DNA of 64,000 nt from SG8-30 sp964406445 (lineage in GTDB: Bacteria > Pseudomonadota > Gammaproteobacteria > Steroidobacterales > Steroidobacteraceae). Shown one piece after another: positions 1 to 8,245 of this stretch. The stretch is taken from NCBI GenBank assembly GCA_964406445.1, contig CAYORU010000018.1:1-64000 (forward strand), in the 5' to 3' direction. Under the pieces are notes generated by a model. That model was not told the origin of the DNA, ran no database searches, and worked only from the letters and a program-made list of their open reading frames with translations. Position 1 is the stretch's first letter, and every line of letters starts with the position of its first letter. A program made the position numbers and the translations under genes.

Positions 1-440
1 TCGACATCGACGGCGACGCGAGCATCCGCATGAACCTCGGCGAGCTCGAGACCGTCACGACCTACGACCTGCCGATCAAGGTCGTGGTGCTCAACAACTT
101 CGGCGACGGCATGGTCAAGCAGTGGCAGAAGCTGTTCTTCAAGGGGCGGCTCTCCGCCTCGGACAAGTCGCTGCACAAGAAGGACTTCATCAAGGCGGCG
201 CAGGCCGACGGCTTCCCCTGGGCCGTTCGGCTCGAGCGCAAGGCCGACGTGCCGCGGGTGATCGAGGAGTTCGTCTCCTTCAAGGGCCCGGCCTTCCTCG
301 AGGTCCTGATCGATCCGGACGCGGGCGTCTACCCGATGGTCGGCCCGGGCCAGTCGTACGAGGAAATGATCACCGGCGACTGGATCGCCTCGCGCGGCGC
401 GGCGAAGGTGGAGCCGCCGGATTCGTCGGAGATGTTCTGA
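1..440 (+). CDS. ilvB: Acetolactate synthase large subunit, C-terminal part (5' end outside window)
   Basis: The reading frame is open from the window edge and reads DIDGDASIRMNLGELET, the ThDP-binding GDGS..N region of acetolactate synthase. It is followed by the IKVVVLNNFGDGMVKQWQ segment typical of the catalytic subunit and the family's C-terminal region ending in EMF. The enzyme condenses pyruvate with pyruvate or 2-ketobutyrate in branched-chain amino-acid synthesis in the cytoplasm. An internal ATG at 30 is not the start; the gene begins upstream of the window. No regulatory small subunit (ilvH) follows: the next gene is a chromate transporter after a 113-base gap with an inverted repeat. 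A related ThDP enzyme of the same superfamily is the only alternative. Confidence 0.9.
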   Translation, partial: DIDGDASIRMNLGELETVTTYDLPIKVVVLNNFGDGMVKQWQKLFFKGRLSASDKSLHKKDFIKAAQADGFPWAVRLERKADVPRVIEEFVSFKGPAFLEVLIDPDAGVYPMVGPGQSYEEMITGDWIASRGAAKVEPPDSSEMF

Positions 441-444
441 AGAA

Positions 445-532
445 GTGACCGGTGACCAGTGATCGGTGACCGGCCGAACCGGGCCGTGGCGCCTGAGAGG
501 GATTCCGGCCGATCACCGATCACCGGTCACCG
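445..532. repeat. Inverted repeat built from GTGAYCR heptamers, copy 1
   Basis: The left arm (445-475) is four tandem heptamers of the form GTGACCG / GTGACCA / GTGATCG / GTGACCG followed by GCC. The right arm (506-532) is the reverse complement form, matching about 25 of 28 bases. The loop is about 30 bases. It lies 5 bases after the ilvB stop and about 20 bases before chrA, so it can fold in the ilvB transcript. A second copy lies at 23962-24057. It has no T-run, so a classical terminator is not clear. Confidence 0.8.
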
Positions 533-553
533 ATTTCCCCTCAGCCCGCGCCC

Positions 554-1792
554 ATGCCGCCGCTTCCAACCCTCTCCGCCACCTTCCCCTTCTGGCTCAA
601 GCTCGGCTTCATCTCCTTCGGCGGGCCGGCCGGGCAGATCGCGCTCATGCACCGCGAGATCGTCGAGCGGCGCGGCTGGATCGACGAGCGCGGCTTCATG
701 CACGCGCTCAACTTCTGCATGCTGCTGCCCGGGCCGGAGGCGCTCCAGCTCGCGATCTACCTCGGCTGGCGGATGCACGGGGTGCCGGGCGGGCTGGTCG
801 CCGGGCTTTGCTTCTTCCTCCCGGCCGTCGCGCTGCTCATGGCGCTGTCCTTCGGCTACGCGCTCTACGGCGGAGTGCCGGCCGTGGCGGCGGCGATGGT
901 CGGCCTCAAGGCGGTGGTCGTCGCGCTGATCGCGCAGGCAGCGGTCAAGGTCGCGAGGCGCGCGCTGCACGGGCCGGCGGCCGGGGCGCTGGCGCTCGGC
1001 GGCCTCCTGTCGATCGCACTCCTCGGAGTGCCGTTCCCTTGGGTCGTGGCCGCGGCCGCCGCCGCGGGCCTGCTGTTGCTCAAGCCCACTGCACTCGAGG
1101 CGCAGCCCGACCGCGCTAGGCCGCGCAGGCTGCCCGTCGGCCCCGTGCTCGTGGCCGGCGCCCTGCTGTGGCTGCTGCCGCTCGTGCTGGTCGTGCCCGT
1201 GCTCGGGGCCGACTCCCTCTACGCGCGCGTCTACCTGTTCTTCACGCAGGCGGCGCTCGTGACCTTCGGGGGCGCCTACGCCGTGCTCGCCTACGTCAAC
1301 CAGCAGGTCGTCGAGAACTTCGGCTGGATCACCCAGGCGCAGGCGGTGGCCGGGCTCGCGCTCGCCGAGACCACGCCCGGACCGCTCGTCATCGTGCTGC
1401 AGTTCGTCGGCTTCATGGCCGGCTGGAACGATCCGGGCGCGATGCCGCGCGAGGCCGGTGCGGCGCTCGCCGCGCTGCTCGCGGCTTGGGCGACCTTCCT
1501 GCCGAGCTTCGTCTTCATCTTCCTCGGCGCGCCCTACGTCGAGCGGCTGCGGGCCAACGCGCGTCTCGCCGGCGCGCTGGCCGGCATCACCGCGGCGGTC
1601 GTCGGCGTGATCGCGAGCCTCGCGATCGGCTTCGGCGCCGCGGTGCTGTTCCCGGCCGGCCTCGCCGCACCTGCCTGGGGCGCCGTGGCGATCGCGGCCG
1701 CGGCGCTCGCGCTGCTTCTCGGCACGCGCGTCGACGTGCTGTGGGTGATCGCCGGCGGCGCGCTTGCAGGCATCGCGCTCGGCCTCGCGTGA
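554..1792 (+). CDS. chrA: Chromate transporter, two CHR domains
   Basis: 412 residues, the usual length of the long-chain CHR family (two PF02417-type domains). Each half starts with the family signature: FPFWLKLGFISFGGPAGQ near residue 10 and FFTQAALVTFGGAYAVL near residue 225. Each half carries the PGP motif (LLPGPEA and TTPGPLV). The protein is an inner-membrane carrier with many hydrophobic helices that expels chromate. The ATG at 554 begins a short N-terminus just before the first domain. It stands alone, with no chrB regulator beside it. Assignment to the family is firm; the real substrate (chromate or another oxyanion) is inferred. Confidence 0.92.
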   Translation: MPPLPTLSATFPFWLKLGFISFGGPAGQIALMHREIVERRGWIDERGFMHALNFCMLLPGPEALQLAIYLGWRMHGVPGGLVAGLCFFLPAVALLMALSFGYALYGGVPAVAAAMVGLKAVVVALIAQAAVKVARRALHGPAAGALALGGLLSIALLGVPFPWVVAAAAAAGLLLLKPTALEAQPDRARPRRLPVGPVLVAGALLWLLPLVLVVPVLGADSLYARVYLFFTQAALVTFGGAYAVLAYVNQQVVENFGWITQAQAVAGLALAETTPGPLVIVLQFVGFMAGWNDPGAMPREAGAALAALLAAWATFLPSFVFIFLGAPYVERLRANARLAGALAGITAAVVGVIASLAIGFGAAVLFPAGLAAPAWGAVAIAAAALALLLGTRVDVLWVIAGGALAGIALGLA

Positions 1793-1823
1793 CGCCGCCG
1801 CGGCTTCCCGGCATCATGCCGGC

Positions 1824-2246
1824 ATGAAGTACCTGCACACCATGGTCCGCGTTTCCGATCTCGACGCGTCGCTCGACTTCTACTGCTCGAAGCTCGGCCT
1901 GCGCGAGATCCGCCGCTACGACAGCGACAAGGGTCGCTTCACGCTGGTGTTCCTCGCCGCGCCCGGCGACGAGGAGCGGGCGCAGGTGGAGCTGACCTAC
2001 AACTGGGATCCCGAGGAGTACGGCATCGGACGCGCCTTCGGCCACCTCGCCTACGAGGTGGACGACATCTACGCGCTCTGCCAGCGGCTGATGGACGCGG
2101 GCGTCACCATCAACCGTCCGCCGCGGGACGGGCGGATGGCCTTCGTGCGCTCGCCGGACAACATCTCCGTGGAGCTGCTGCAGAAAGGCGGTGCCTTGCC
2201 GCCGCGCGAGCCCTGGGCGTCGATGCAGAACACGGGCAGCTGGTGA
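1824..2246 (+). CDS. gloA: Lactoylglutathione lyase (glyoxalase I)
   Basis: 140 residues with the vicinal-oxygen-chelate fold: MKYLHTMVRVSDLDASLDFY at the start, RFTLVFLA, GHLAYEVDD and SVELLQK. The likely metal ligands are His5, the Glu of QVELTYN, the His of AFGHLAY and the Glu of SVELL, the set known from Ni-type bacterial GloA. It converts the hemithioacetal of methylglyoxal and glutathione to S-lactoylglutathione in the cytosol. The start at 1824 is chosen because homologues begin MKYLHTM. An in-frame start at 1764 would lie inside the end of chrA. Confidence 0.93.
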   Translation: MKYLHTMVRVSDLDASLDFYCSKLGLREIRRYDSDKGRFTLVFLAAPGDEERAQVELTYNWDPEEYGIGRAFGHLAYEVDDIYALCQRLMDAGVTINRPPRDGRMAFVRSPDNISVELLQKGGALPPREPWASMQNTGSW

Positions 2247-2281
2247 GCGGCGCCGGCAGCCAGCGCTAGCGCGGGTCGGCC

Positions 2282-3373
2282 TTGCGCATCGAGGCCTGGG
2301 TCTGGCGGCGCGCCGGGGAGGTCCCGCGCCTCGAGTCGCTCGAGCTCGACGAGCCGCGCGAGGACGAGCTGCTGGTGCGGATCGTCGCCGCCGGCGTCTG
2401 CCACACCGACCTGTTCGCGCCGCTGCGCTTCGCGCTGCCGGCGGTCTTCGGGCACGAGGGTGCCGGGATCGTCGAGCGCGTGGGCGCCGGCGTCGCCGGC
2501 TTCGAGCCGGGCGACCGCGTGGCGCTGACCTTCGGCTCCTGCGGCAGCTGCCGCAACTGCGCGAAGGGCGCGCCGGCCTACTGCATGGACGGCCACCGGC
2601 TGCAGTTCGGTGGCGCGCGCGCCGACGGCACGCCCACGCTGCGGGAGCCGGGCGGCGGGATCGTCCACGGCGCCTTCTTCCAGCAATCGTCCTTCGCGAC
2701 GCACGTGCTCGCCACCGCGCGCAACGCGGTCCGCATTCCCGACGCGCTGCCGTTCCACCTCGCCGCGCCGCTCGGCTGCGGCATCCAGACCGGCGCCGGG
2801 GCGATCCTGAACACGCTCGCCTGCCCGGCGGGCGCGAGCCTCGCGGTGTTCGGCGCGGGTTCGGTCGGGCTCTCGGCCGTCATGGCCGCCCGCCTCGCGG
2901 GCTGCAGCCCGGTCATCGCGGTGGACCTGCTGCCGGCCCGCCTGGAGCTCGCCCGTGAGCTCGGCGCGACCCACGCGCTCGATGCAGGGGCGGGCGGAGT
3001 GGTCGAAGAGATCCTCGCGCTGACGGGCGGTGGGGCGGATTTCTCGCTCGAGACGGCGGGCGCCGAGCAGACCTTCCGCGACGCCATCGACTGCCTCGCC
3101 CGGCTCGGCACCTGCGGGCTCTGCACGGTGCCCAAGCTCGGCGAGCCGTTCCCGTTCGCGCCGCTGTCGATCCTCAAGGGACGCACCGTGACAGGCGTGC
3201 TGGAAGGATCGAGCGTGCCCTCGGAGTTCATCCCCCGGCTGGCGGCGCTGGGACTCTCGGGCGAGCTGCCCTACGAGCGGCTGGTCACGCGCTACGGCTT
3301 CGAACAGCTGCCGCGCGCCCTCGAGGATGCCGGGGCCGGGCGCGCCGTCAAGGCCGTGCTGAGCCTCGACTGA
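2282..3373 (+). CDS. Zinc-dependent alcohol dehydrogenase (aryl-alcohol type)
   Basis: 363-residue medium-chain dehydrogenase. The catalytic zinc site is GVCHTD (residues about 39-44) with GHEGAGIVE. The structural zinc site is the four-Cys lobe GSCGSCRNCAKGAPAYC. The Rossmann motif is VFGAGSVGLSAV, so NAD(P) is the cofactor. The closest known subfamily is the benzyl/aryl-alcohol dehydrogenase group, but the substrate cannot be fixed from sequence. The start is a TTG at 2282, the first possible codon in this frame, 35 bases after gloA. Both genes may share a transcript and a detoxification role (inference). Confidence 0.88.
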   Translation: MRIEAWVWRRAGEVPRLESLELDEPREDELLVRIVAAGVCHTDLFAPLRFALPAVFGHEGAGIVERVGAGVAGFEPGDRVALTFGSCGSCRNCAKGAPAYCMDGHRLQFGGARADGTPTLREPGGGIVHGAFFQQSSFATHVLATARNAVRIPDALPFHLAAPLGCGIQTGAGAILNTLACPAGASLAVFGAGSVGLSAVMAARLAGCSPVIAVDLLPARLELARELGATHALDAGAGGVVEEILALTGGGADFSLETAGAEQTFRDAIDCLARLGTCGLCTVPKLGEPFPFAPLSILKGRTVTGVLEGSSVPSEFIPRLAALGLSGELPYERLVTRYGFEQLPRALEDAGAGRAVKAVLSLD

Positions 3374-3385
3374 TCGGCCCGGGCG

Positions 3386-3817
3386 TCAGGTGCTGATGTA
3401 GCGGCGCAGCTCGTCGATTTCCTGGCGCTGCGCCTCGAGCAGCGCGCGCACGCAGTCGCCGATCGACACCATGCCGATCAGCGCGCCGTCGCGCACCACC
3501 GGCAGGTGGCGGATGCGCCGGTCGGTGAACAGCCGCATGCAGTGCTCGATGGTCTTGTCGGGGCTCACCGTGACGACCGGCGAGCTCATGATCTGCGATA
3601 CCGGCGTATCCGCCGAACTGCGGCCCATCAGCACGACCTTGCGGGCGTAATCACGCTCGGAAATTACGCCGACCAGCTCGCCGCCGCGAAGCACCGGCAG
3701 CGCGCCGACGTGGTGCTCGGCCATTCGCATGATCGCGGTCCGCACGGCGTCGTCGGCGTCGACGGTGAAGACACCCGTCGGCTTGGCTTCGAGCAGCCCG
3801 CTCACGGTGGTCTGCAT
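3386..3817 (-). CDS. CBS-domain protein
   Basis: 143 residues made almost wholly of two CBS motifs: PTGVFTVDADDAVRTAIMRM near residue 15 and SSPVVTVSPDKTIEHCMRLF near residue 80, each followed by the hydrophobic strand and GVISERDYARKV / GMVSIGDCVRAL. Such stand-alone CBS pairs bind adenosyl nucleotides and modulate partner proteins; no partner is visible. The start at 3817 is chosen because a strong GGAGG-type ribosome site lies just upstream, and the longer reading to 3895 adds an unrelated low-complexity head. It converges with the alcohol dehydrogenase across 12 bases. Confidence 0.87.
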   Translation of the reverse strand: MQTTVSGLLEAKPTGVFTVDADDAVRTAIMRMAEHHVGALPVLRGGELVGVISERDYARKVVLMGRSSADTPVSQIMSSPVVTVSPDKTIEHCMRLFTDRRIRHLPVVRDGALIGMVSIGDCVRALLEAQRQEIDELRRYIST

Positions 3818-3911
3818 GGACTCCCCCTCCTGTCCAGGCTGGCCGGTGCCCCTCGTTTTAACCCCGGGCTCGGCCGCGGCGCAAGCCCGCATCACGCCCG
3901 CCGACCCCTCC

Positions 3912-4928
3912 CTACAGCGCCACCACGACCTTGCCGGTGTTCAGGCCGGCGAGCAGGTAGGCTTCCGCGTCGGCGACGGACTCGAGCCCGCGGAACGGCG
4001 CCGGGTCCACCCGTGCCTGCAGCCGTCGCCCGTAGTAGAGGTCGAGCATCTCGGCGGCGGCAGCCTCGAAGTGCTCGGGAAAGGCCGGGTTCTGGAAGCC
4101 GCGCACCGAGGCGGACTTCCAGTAGAGCTTGCGGTAGATGCGCGGCTGCGGGACCGGCTCTTCCGGCCGGTCGAAGTCGCTGGTGTGGCCGCTGACGACC
4201 AGCCGGCCGCGCATGGCGAGGTGATCCACGAAGGCGTCGAACACCTCGCCGCCGACCGTGTCCCAGGCCAGGTCGATGCCGCGCGGGTACTCGCGCGCCA
4301 GCACCTCGCGCAGGTTCTCGGTGATGTAGTCGACCACGCGGTCGCAGCCGAGCGAGCGCAGCGCGGCGACCTTCGAGGCCGTGCGGGTCAGGCCGATGAC
4401 GTGGTTGCCGGCCAGCTTGGCGAGCTGCACGACGAACTGGCCGATGCCGCCTGCCGCGGCGGACACCGCGACGGTCTCGCCGCTGCGCATCTCGCCGACG
4501 ACGCGCAGGCCGACCAGCGCCGAGATGCCGGTCGGCACGAGCGCGAGCACCTCGGGCGTCGCTTCGCGCACGCGCAGGCAGCGCACCGCCTCGATGACAT
4601 GGTACTCGCGGAAGCCGTGCCCGAGTTTCGTCGTCGCGACCGCATCGCCCACGGCGAGGTTCGTCACACCCGGGCCGACGGCGACGACATCGCCCACCGA
4701 CTCGATGCCCATGTCCCAGGGCGGCACCACCTCGACGTAGCGGATGGCGTTTCGGCAGAGGTTCTTGTCGAAGACCGCGTTGACGCCTGCCCAGCGATTG
4801 CGGACCGCCACCTCGCCCGGACCCGGGTCGCGCCAGGGCTCGTCCACGATCGCGGTCGCAGTGCGAAAGTCGCCGGTGAGCCGGGCGATGGCGATCTTCC
4901 GGTAGCGGGCGGGGAAGCCTCCGGTCAA
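3912..4928 (-). CDS. Medium-chain dehydrogenase/reductase (quinone oxidoreductase-like)
   Basis: 338 residues of the zinc-free MDR superfamily. It has a GroES-like N-terminal half (DPGPGEVAVRNRWAGVNAVF), the nucleotide motif AAAGGIGQFVVQLAKL, then GLTRTASKVAALRSLGCDRV. The domain order resembles PTGR/ZADH2-type reductases that reduce 2-enones or quinones with NADPH. It starts with TTG at 4928, overlapping the TGA of the upstream epimerase gene (TTGA), so the two are probably translationally coupled. A longer open frame to 5327 only shadows the upstream gene. The substrate is unknown. Confidence 0.85.
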   Translation of the reverse strand: MTGGFPARYRKIAIARLTGDFRTATAIVDEPWRDPGPGEVAVRNRWAGVNAVFDKNLCRNAIRYVEVVPPWDMGIESVGDVVAVGPGVTNLAVGDAVATTKLGHGFREYHVIEAVRCLRVREATPEVLALVPTGISALVGLRVVGEMRSGETVAVSAAAGGIGQFVVQLAKLAGNHVIGLTRTASKVAALRSLGCDRVVDYITENLREVLAREYPRGIDLAWDTVGGEVFDAFVDHLAMRGRLVVSGHTSDFDRPEEPVPQPRIYRKLYWKSASVRGFQNPAFPEHFEAAAAEMLDLYYGRRLQARVDPAPFRGLESVADAEAYLLAGLNTGKVVVAL

Positions 4929-6019
4929 GCGGCGCCGTTCCGCGCGCGCCACGCGGCGAGCACGGCCGATTCGCGCGTCGCGTCGATGCCGGCGCGCAGT
5001 TTCTCGCGCCGCTCCACCGGGCGGGTCGCGTGCCAGGCGAGTGTGTCGCGCACGGTCTCGATCAGCGGCCGGATCGCCAGGCCCGCCGAGAGCGCGCGAT
5101 CCACCGGCGTCAGCGCTCCGGCGGCTTCCTCCCCGGACGGCGGGAACCACGCGGGCATGTCGGACCAGGGCGCGACCTTCTGCTCCGCCAGGAAGTCCGC
5201 GGGCAGCCAGACCGGCGCGGCGTCGTTGGCCGCAACCACGACGCAGGCCTCCATGAGCCGGCCCATCGTGAACATCCGCGGCGGCGAAACGGCGTTCATC
5301 ACCTGCATGCGGCGATCGTCGATGCACCTGAGCGTGAGCGCGGCGAGGTCGCGGACGTCGATGACCTGCAGCGGGTCGTCCGGCGTGCCGGGGGCGATGA
5401 ACTCGCCGCCGCGCGCCGCGCGCACCGGCCAGTAGGTGAATCGGTCGGTGGGATCGCGCGGGCCGACGATCAGGCCGGGTCGAATGATCTTGGTGCGTCC
5501 CGGCATGGCCCGCTCCGCGGCCTGCTCGCAGAGCGCCTTCAATGGTCCGTAGGTCTCGCCATTCACCTCCTCGACCGACTCGTCGTCGAGCCTGCCGAGA
5601 GGCGCGTCCTCGCCGGCCGGGGTCGCGAGGCTCGCGTACACCGAGATCGTCGAGATGAAGACGTACTGCCGCGTTGCCGGAGCGAGGAGCTCGGCGGAGA
5701 GACGCACGTGCCGCGGCACGTAGCCGGAGGTGTCCACCACCGCGTCCCAGCGGCCCCCCTTCAGGGCATCGAGCTGGCCGTCGCGGTCGCCCAGCAACTG
5801 CTCGACGCCGGGCATTCCGTCCGGCATTCGCTTGCCGCGGTTGAAGTGCGTCACCTGCCAGCCGCGCGCGAGCGCCTGCTCGGTCAGGTGCGGCCCCAGA
5901 AAGCTCGTCCCACCGAGGATCAGAAGGCGACGCGGCGGCGAGGCCGACGCGAGCGCGCGGCCAGCGCCGCCTGTGAGCGCCGCGGCGGCGGCGAGTTTCA
6001 GGACGTCACGGCGGTTCAT
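4925..6019 (-). CDS. Tat-exported NAD-dependent epimerase/dehydratase family protein
   Basis: 364 residues. The N-terminus MNRRDVLKLAAAAALTGGAG is a twin-arginine signal with an Ala-rich core. The mature part is an extended SDR: LLILGGTSFLGPHL (nucleotide motif), DAVVDTSGYVP, ISTISVYAS and GPRDPTDRFTYW. The catalytic tyrosine region is divergent (ETYGPLKALCEQ, so YxxxK is kept). Exported SDR proteins usually act on sugar-nucleotides or isoprenoids; this one's substrate is unknown. The start at 6019 follows a GAGGGAGG ribosome site, ignoring an open extension to 6106. It lies between an S9 peptidase and an MDR reductase on the same strand. Confidence 0.88.
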   Translation of the reverse strand: MNRRDVLKLAAAAALTGGAGRALASASPPRRLLILGGTSFLGPHLTEQALARGWQVTHFNRGKRMPDGMPGVEQLLGDRDGQLDALKGGRWDAVVDTSGYVPRHVRLSAELLAPATRQYVFISTISVYASLATPAGEDAPLGRLDDESVEEVNGETYGPLKALCEQAAERAMPGRTKIIRPGLIVGPRDPTDRFTYWPVRAARGGEFIAPGTPDDPLQVIDVRDLAALTLRCIDDRRMQVMNAVSPPRMFTMGRLMEACVVVAANDAAPVWLPADFLAEQKVAPWSDMPAWFPPSGEEAAGALTPVDRALSAGLAIRPLIETVRDTLAWHATRPVERREKLRAGIDATRESAVLAAWRARNGAA

Positions 6020-6066
6020 GCTTGCCTCCCTCGGACTCGAAGCGCGTTGCGGTGCGGTCCCGGCGG

Positions 6067-8103
6067 TCAGTTCGCCGGGCCGGGCGGGGCGAACTCCTCG
6101 ATCCACTTGCGCACCTCGGCGTACCAGTGCAGCGAGTTCTGCGGCTTGAGGATCCAGTGGCTCTCGTCCGGATAGTAAATGAAACGGCTGCGTACGCCGC
6201 GGTTCTGCAGCGTGTTGAACAGCTCGACGGCGTGGTTCAGCGGCACCCGGTAGTCGAGCTGGCCGTGCGTCACGAGCGTCGGCGTGCTGAAGCTGCCGGC
6301 CGAGGTGTGGGGCGAGTAGCGCGCGAACGCCTCCGGGTCCTCCCAGAACTCGAAGTGCCGACGCTGGTTCGCGCCGTAGTCCGCGCCGTACTGGGTGAAC
6401 TCGTTGTAGACGGCGGCGTGCGCAACCAGCGCCTGGAACGGATGCTGGCGGCCCAGCAAGGTGCTCGCGAGGAAGCCGCCGTAGCTACCGCCGCCGGCGA
6501 CCATCCGGTCGCGGTCGATCCAGGGCTTGGCGGCGAACCACTCCGCGGCCCGCAGCGTGTCCTGGTAGGGCTTGCTGATGCGGTCCGGGTTGATCGAGTC
6601 GGTGAAGTCCTGGCCGAAGCCGCTCGAGCCGTGGAAGTTGTGCCAGGCGACGACGTAGCCCCAGCCGGCGAAGACCTGCGCGTTCCATCGGAAGGTCCAC
6701 GCGTCGGTGATGCCGACGTGCGGGCCGCCGTGCAGCAGCAGGAACAGCGGATGCTTTTTCGCGGGATCGAAGCCGGGCGGGTAGACCACCCACATCTGGA
6801 TGTCCGCGCCGCCGGCGCCCGGGTAGGTCACGCTCTCGACCCGGCCGAACTCCACCGGGGCGAGCAGCGCGTCGTTGAAGGTCGACAGTTTCGTGGCCTG
6901 GCCGTCCTGAGGCGAGACGCGCACGAGTGTCGGCGGCTCGCTGAAGGACTGGCGGAGGGCGACGATGCGCGCGGGCCTGCCTGCCACGTCGAGGCCGGAG
7001 AAACTCGAATCGTTCGTTACGGCTTCGACACGGCCCGAGGGAATGGCGATGCGATGGATGCGCTCGGTGCCGGCATCGTCGATGGCGCTGAACACTGCAG
7101 TCGAGTCCGGCGTCCAGGCGAATGTGCCGACCGATCGATCCCAGTCCGCGGCGAGCTCGCGACGCGTGCCGTCTCGACGATCGACGAGGATCGGACGGCG
7201 CCGGTCGGAGAAGAAGCGCTCGACGCGCTGCTCGGCGTAGAGCAGCCAGCGGCCGTTGGGGCTGTAGCGCGGACTGCCGTCGCTGGCCCGATTCGCGGCG
7301 GTCAGGTTGCGTGCCTCGCCCCCGGCGGCGGGCACCACGAACACGTCGAAGTTCGGGTCGGTGCCGGTCGTGTCGACGTTCGAGGAGAAGGCGACCTCGA
7401 GGCCGTCCGGTGAGATGTCGTAGGAGGACAGGCCCGGCTCCTGCCGCGACAGTTCGCGGCCGGTGCCGAGCGTGATCGCCGCGATCGTGCCGTCGGCGAC
7501 GTCCGCCGAGAAGACGTGCGCCTGGCGGTCGTCGAGCCAGCGGTCCCAGTAGTAGACCGGCGCCTGGTCCCAGGCGAGCGCCTTCATCTTCGACTTCTCG
7601 CGCTCCTCGAGCCGCTCCTTCATCTCTTCCCAGTCCGGCGTGTCGGCGAGCACTCGCGCGATGAATGCGACGCGCCTCGAGTCGGGGAACCAGCGCAGCG
7701 CAAAGACGCCGACGGGCAGGCTGGTCACGCGGCGCGCTTCGCCGCCATCGGTCGGGATGACGTACAGCTGCGGCTCCTTGTCGTCGCCGCGCTTGCTGGT
7801 GAAGGCGATGAGCCGGCCGTCGGGGCTCCAGGCGGGCGACGCATCGGTGGCGTCGGCCGCCGTGAGGCGGCGCGCCTCGCCGCCGTCGGTCGGGATCACG
7901 TAGAGGTCCGCGGTGCTTTCGTTCTTCTCGACGTCGAAGGTCGTCACCGGCAGCACGGCGTAGCGGCCGTCCGGCGACAGCGACGGATCGCCCGGCCGGG
8001 CGAGCTGCCACATGCGCTCGGCGGTCAGCGGTTCGGCGAGGGCGGTCGATGCGGTCGCGGCGAGGAACAATGGGACGAGGGCAGACGCAATGCGCAGGAG
8101 CAT
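6067..8103 (-). CDS. S9-family prolyl oligopeptidase-like peptidase, secreted
   Basis: 678 residues. A Sec signal peptide (MLLRIASALVPLFLAATAST) is followed by a WD40-like beta-propeller with repeated SPAWSPDGR / SPRYSPNGR elements, then an alpha/beta-hydrolase domain. The catalytic triad is visible as Ser540 (GGGSYGGF), Asp617 (GQLDYRV) and His649 (DESHWI), so the enzyme looks active. The family cleaves dipeptides or acylated residues from short peptides; the location is periplasmic or extracellular. The start at 8103 is set by the signal peptide. The downstream epimerase begins 47 bases after the stop, so the genes may be co-transcribed. Confidence 0.92.
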   Translation of the reverse strand: MLLRIASALVPLFLAATASTALAEPLTAERMWQLARPGDPSLSPDGRYAVLPVTTFDVEKNESTADLYVIPTDGGEARRLTAADATDASPAWSPDGRLIAFTSKRGDDKEPQLYVIPTDGGEARRVTSLPVGVFALRWFPDSRRVAFIARVLADTPDWEEMKERLEEREKSKMKALAWDQAPVYYWDRWLDDRQAHVFSADVADGTIAAITLGTGRELSRQEPGLSSYDISPDGLEVAFSSNVDTTGTDPNFDVFVVPAAGGEARNLTAANRASDGSPRYSPNGRWLLYAEQRVERFFSDRRRPILVDRRDGTRRELAADWDRSVGTFAWTPDSTAVFSAIDDAGTERIHRIAIPSGRVEAVTNDSSFSGLDVAGRPARIVALRQSFSEPPTLVRVSPQDGQATKLSTFNDALLAPVEFGRVESVTYPGAGGADIQMWVVYPPGFDPAKKHPLFLLLHGGPHVGITDAWTFRWNAQVFAGWGYVVAWHNFHGSSGFGQDFTDSINPDRISKPYQDTLRAAEWFAAKPWIDRDRMVAGGGSYGGFLASTLLGRQHPFQALVAHAAVYNEFTQYGADYGANQRRHFEFWEDPEAFARYSPHTSAGSFSTPTLVTHGQLDYRVPLNHAVELFNTLQNRGVRSRFIYYPDESHWILKPQNSLHWYAEVRKWIEEFAPPGPAN

Positions 8104-8129
8104 CGTCCAGGGACTCCGGGAATCGGGAA

Positions 8130-8145
8130 GCCACAATTTTGTGGC
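8130..8145. promoter_or_regulatory. Short inverted repeat upstream of S9 peptidase gene
   Basis: Perfect 7-base arms GCCACAA and TTGTGGC separated by two bases, 27 bases before the peptidase start codon. Position and size suit a regulator-binding site or 5' hairpin. No regulator gene is adjacent, so the function is only inferred. Confidence 0.35.
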
Positions 8146-8190
8146 CTCGCGCACGGGCCGCCAAGGGCGGCTGCGACGAAGCGTTCTCCG

Positions 8191-8208
8191 GCCGCGACGA
8201 GTCGCGGC
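8191..8208 (-). terminator. Hairpin downstream of TRAP binding protein gene
   Basis: GCCGCGAC and GTCGCGGC form a perfect 8-base inverted repeat with a 2-base centre (7 pairs and a 4-base loop in practice), 38 bases after the stop of the minus-strand dctP-like gene. There is no T-run, so it may end transcription only weakly or protect the 3' end. Confidence 0.35.
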
Positions 8209-8245
8209 TTCCCGGTCCGCGCAGTGGCCAGGCCTGCCTGACGCG

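Noticed and set aside
5030..6175. Plus-strand 381-residue frame over the epimerase gene
   Set aside because: Antisense to a gene with a clear Tat signal, NAD motif and ribosome site.
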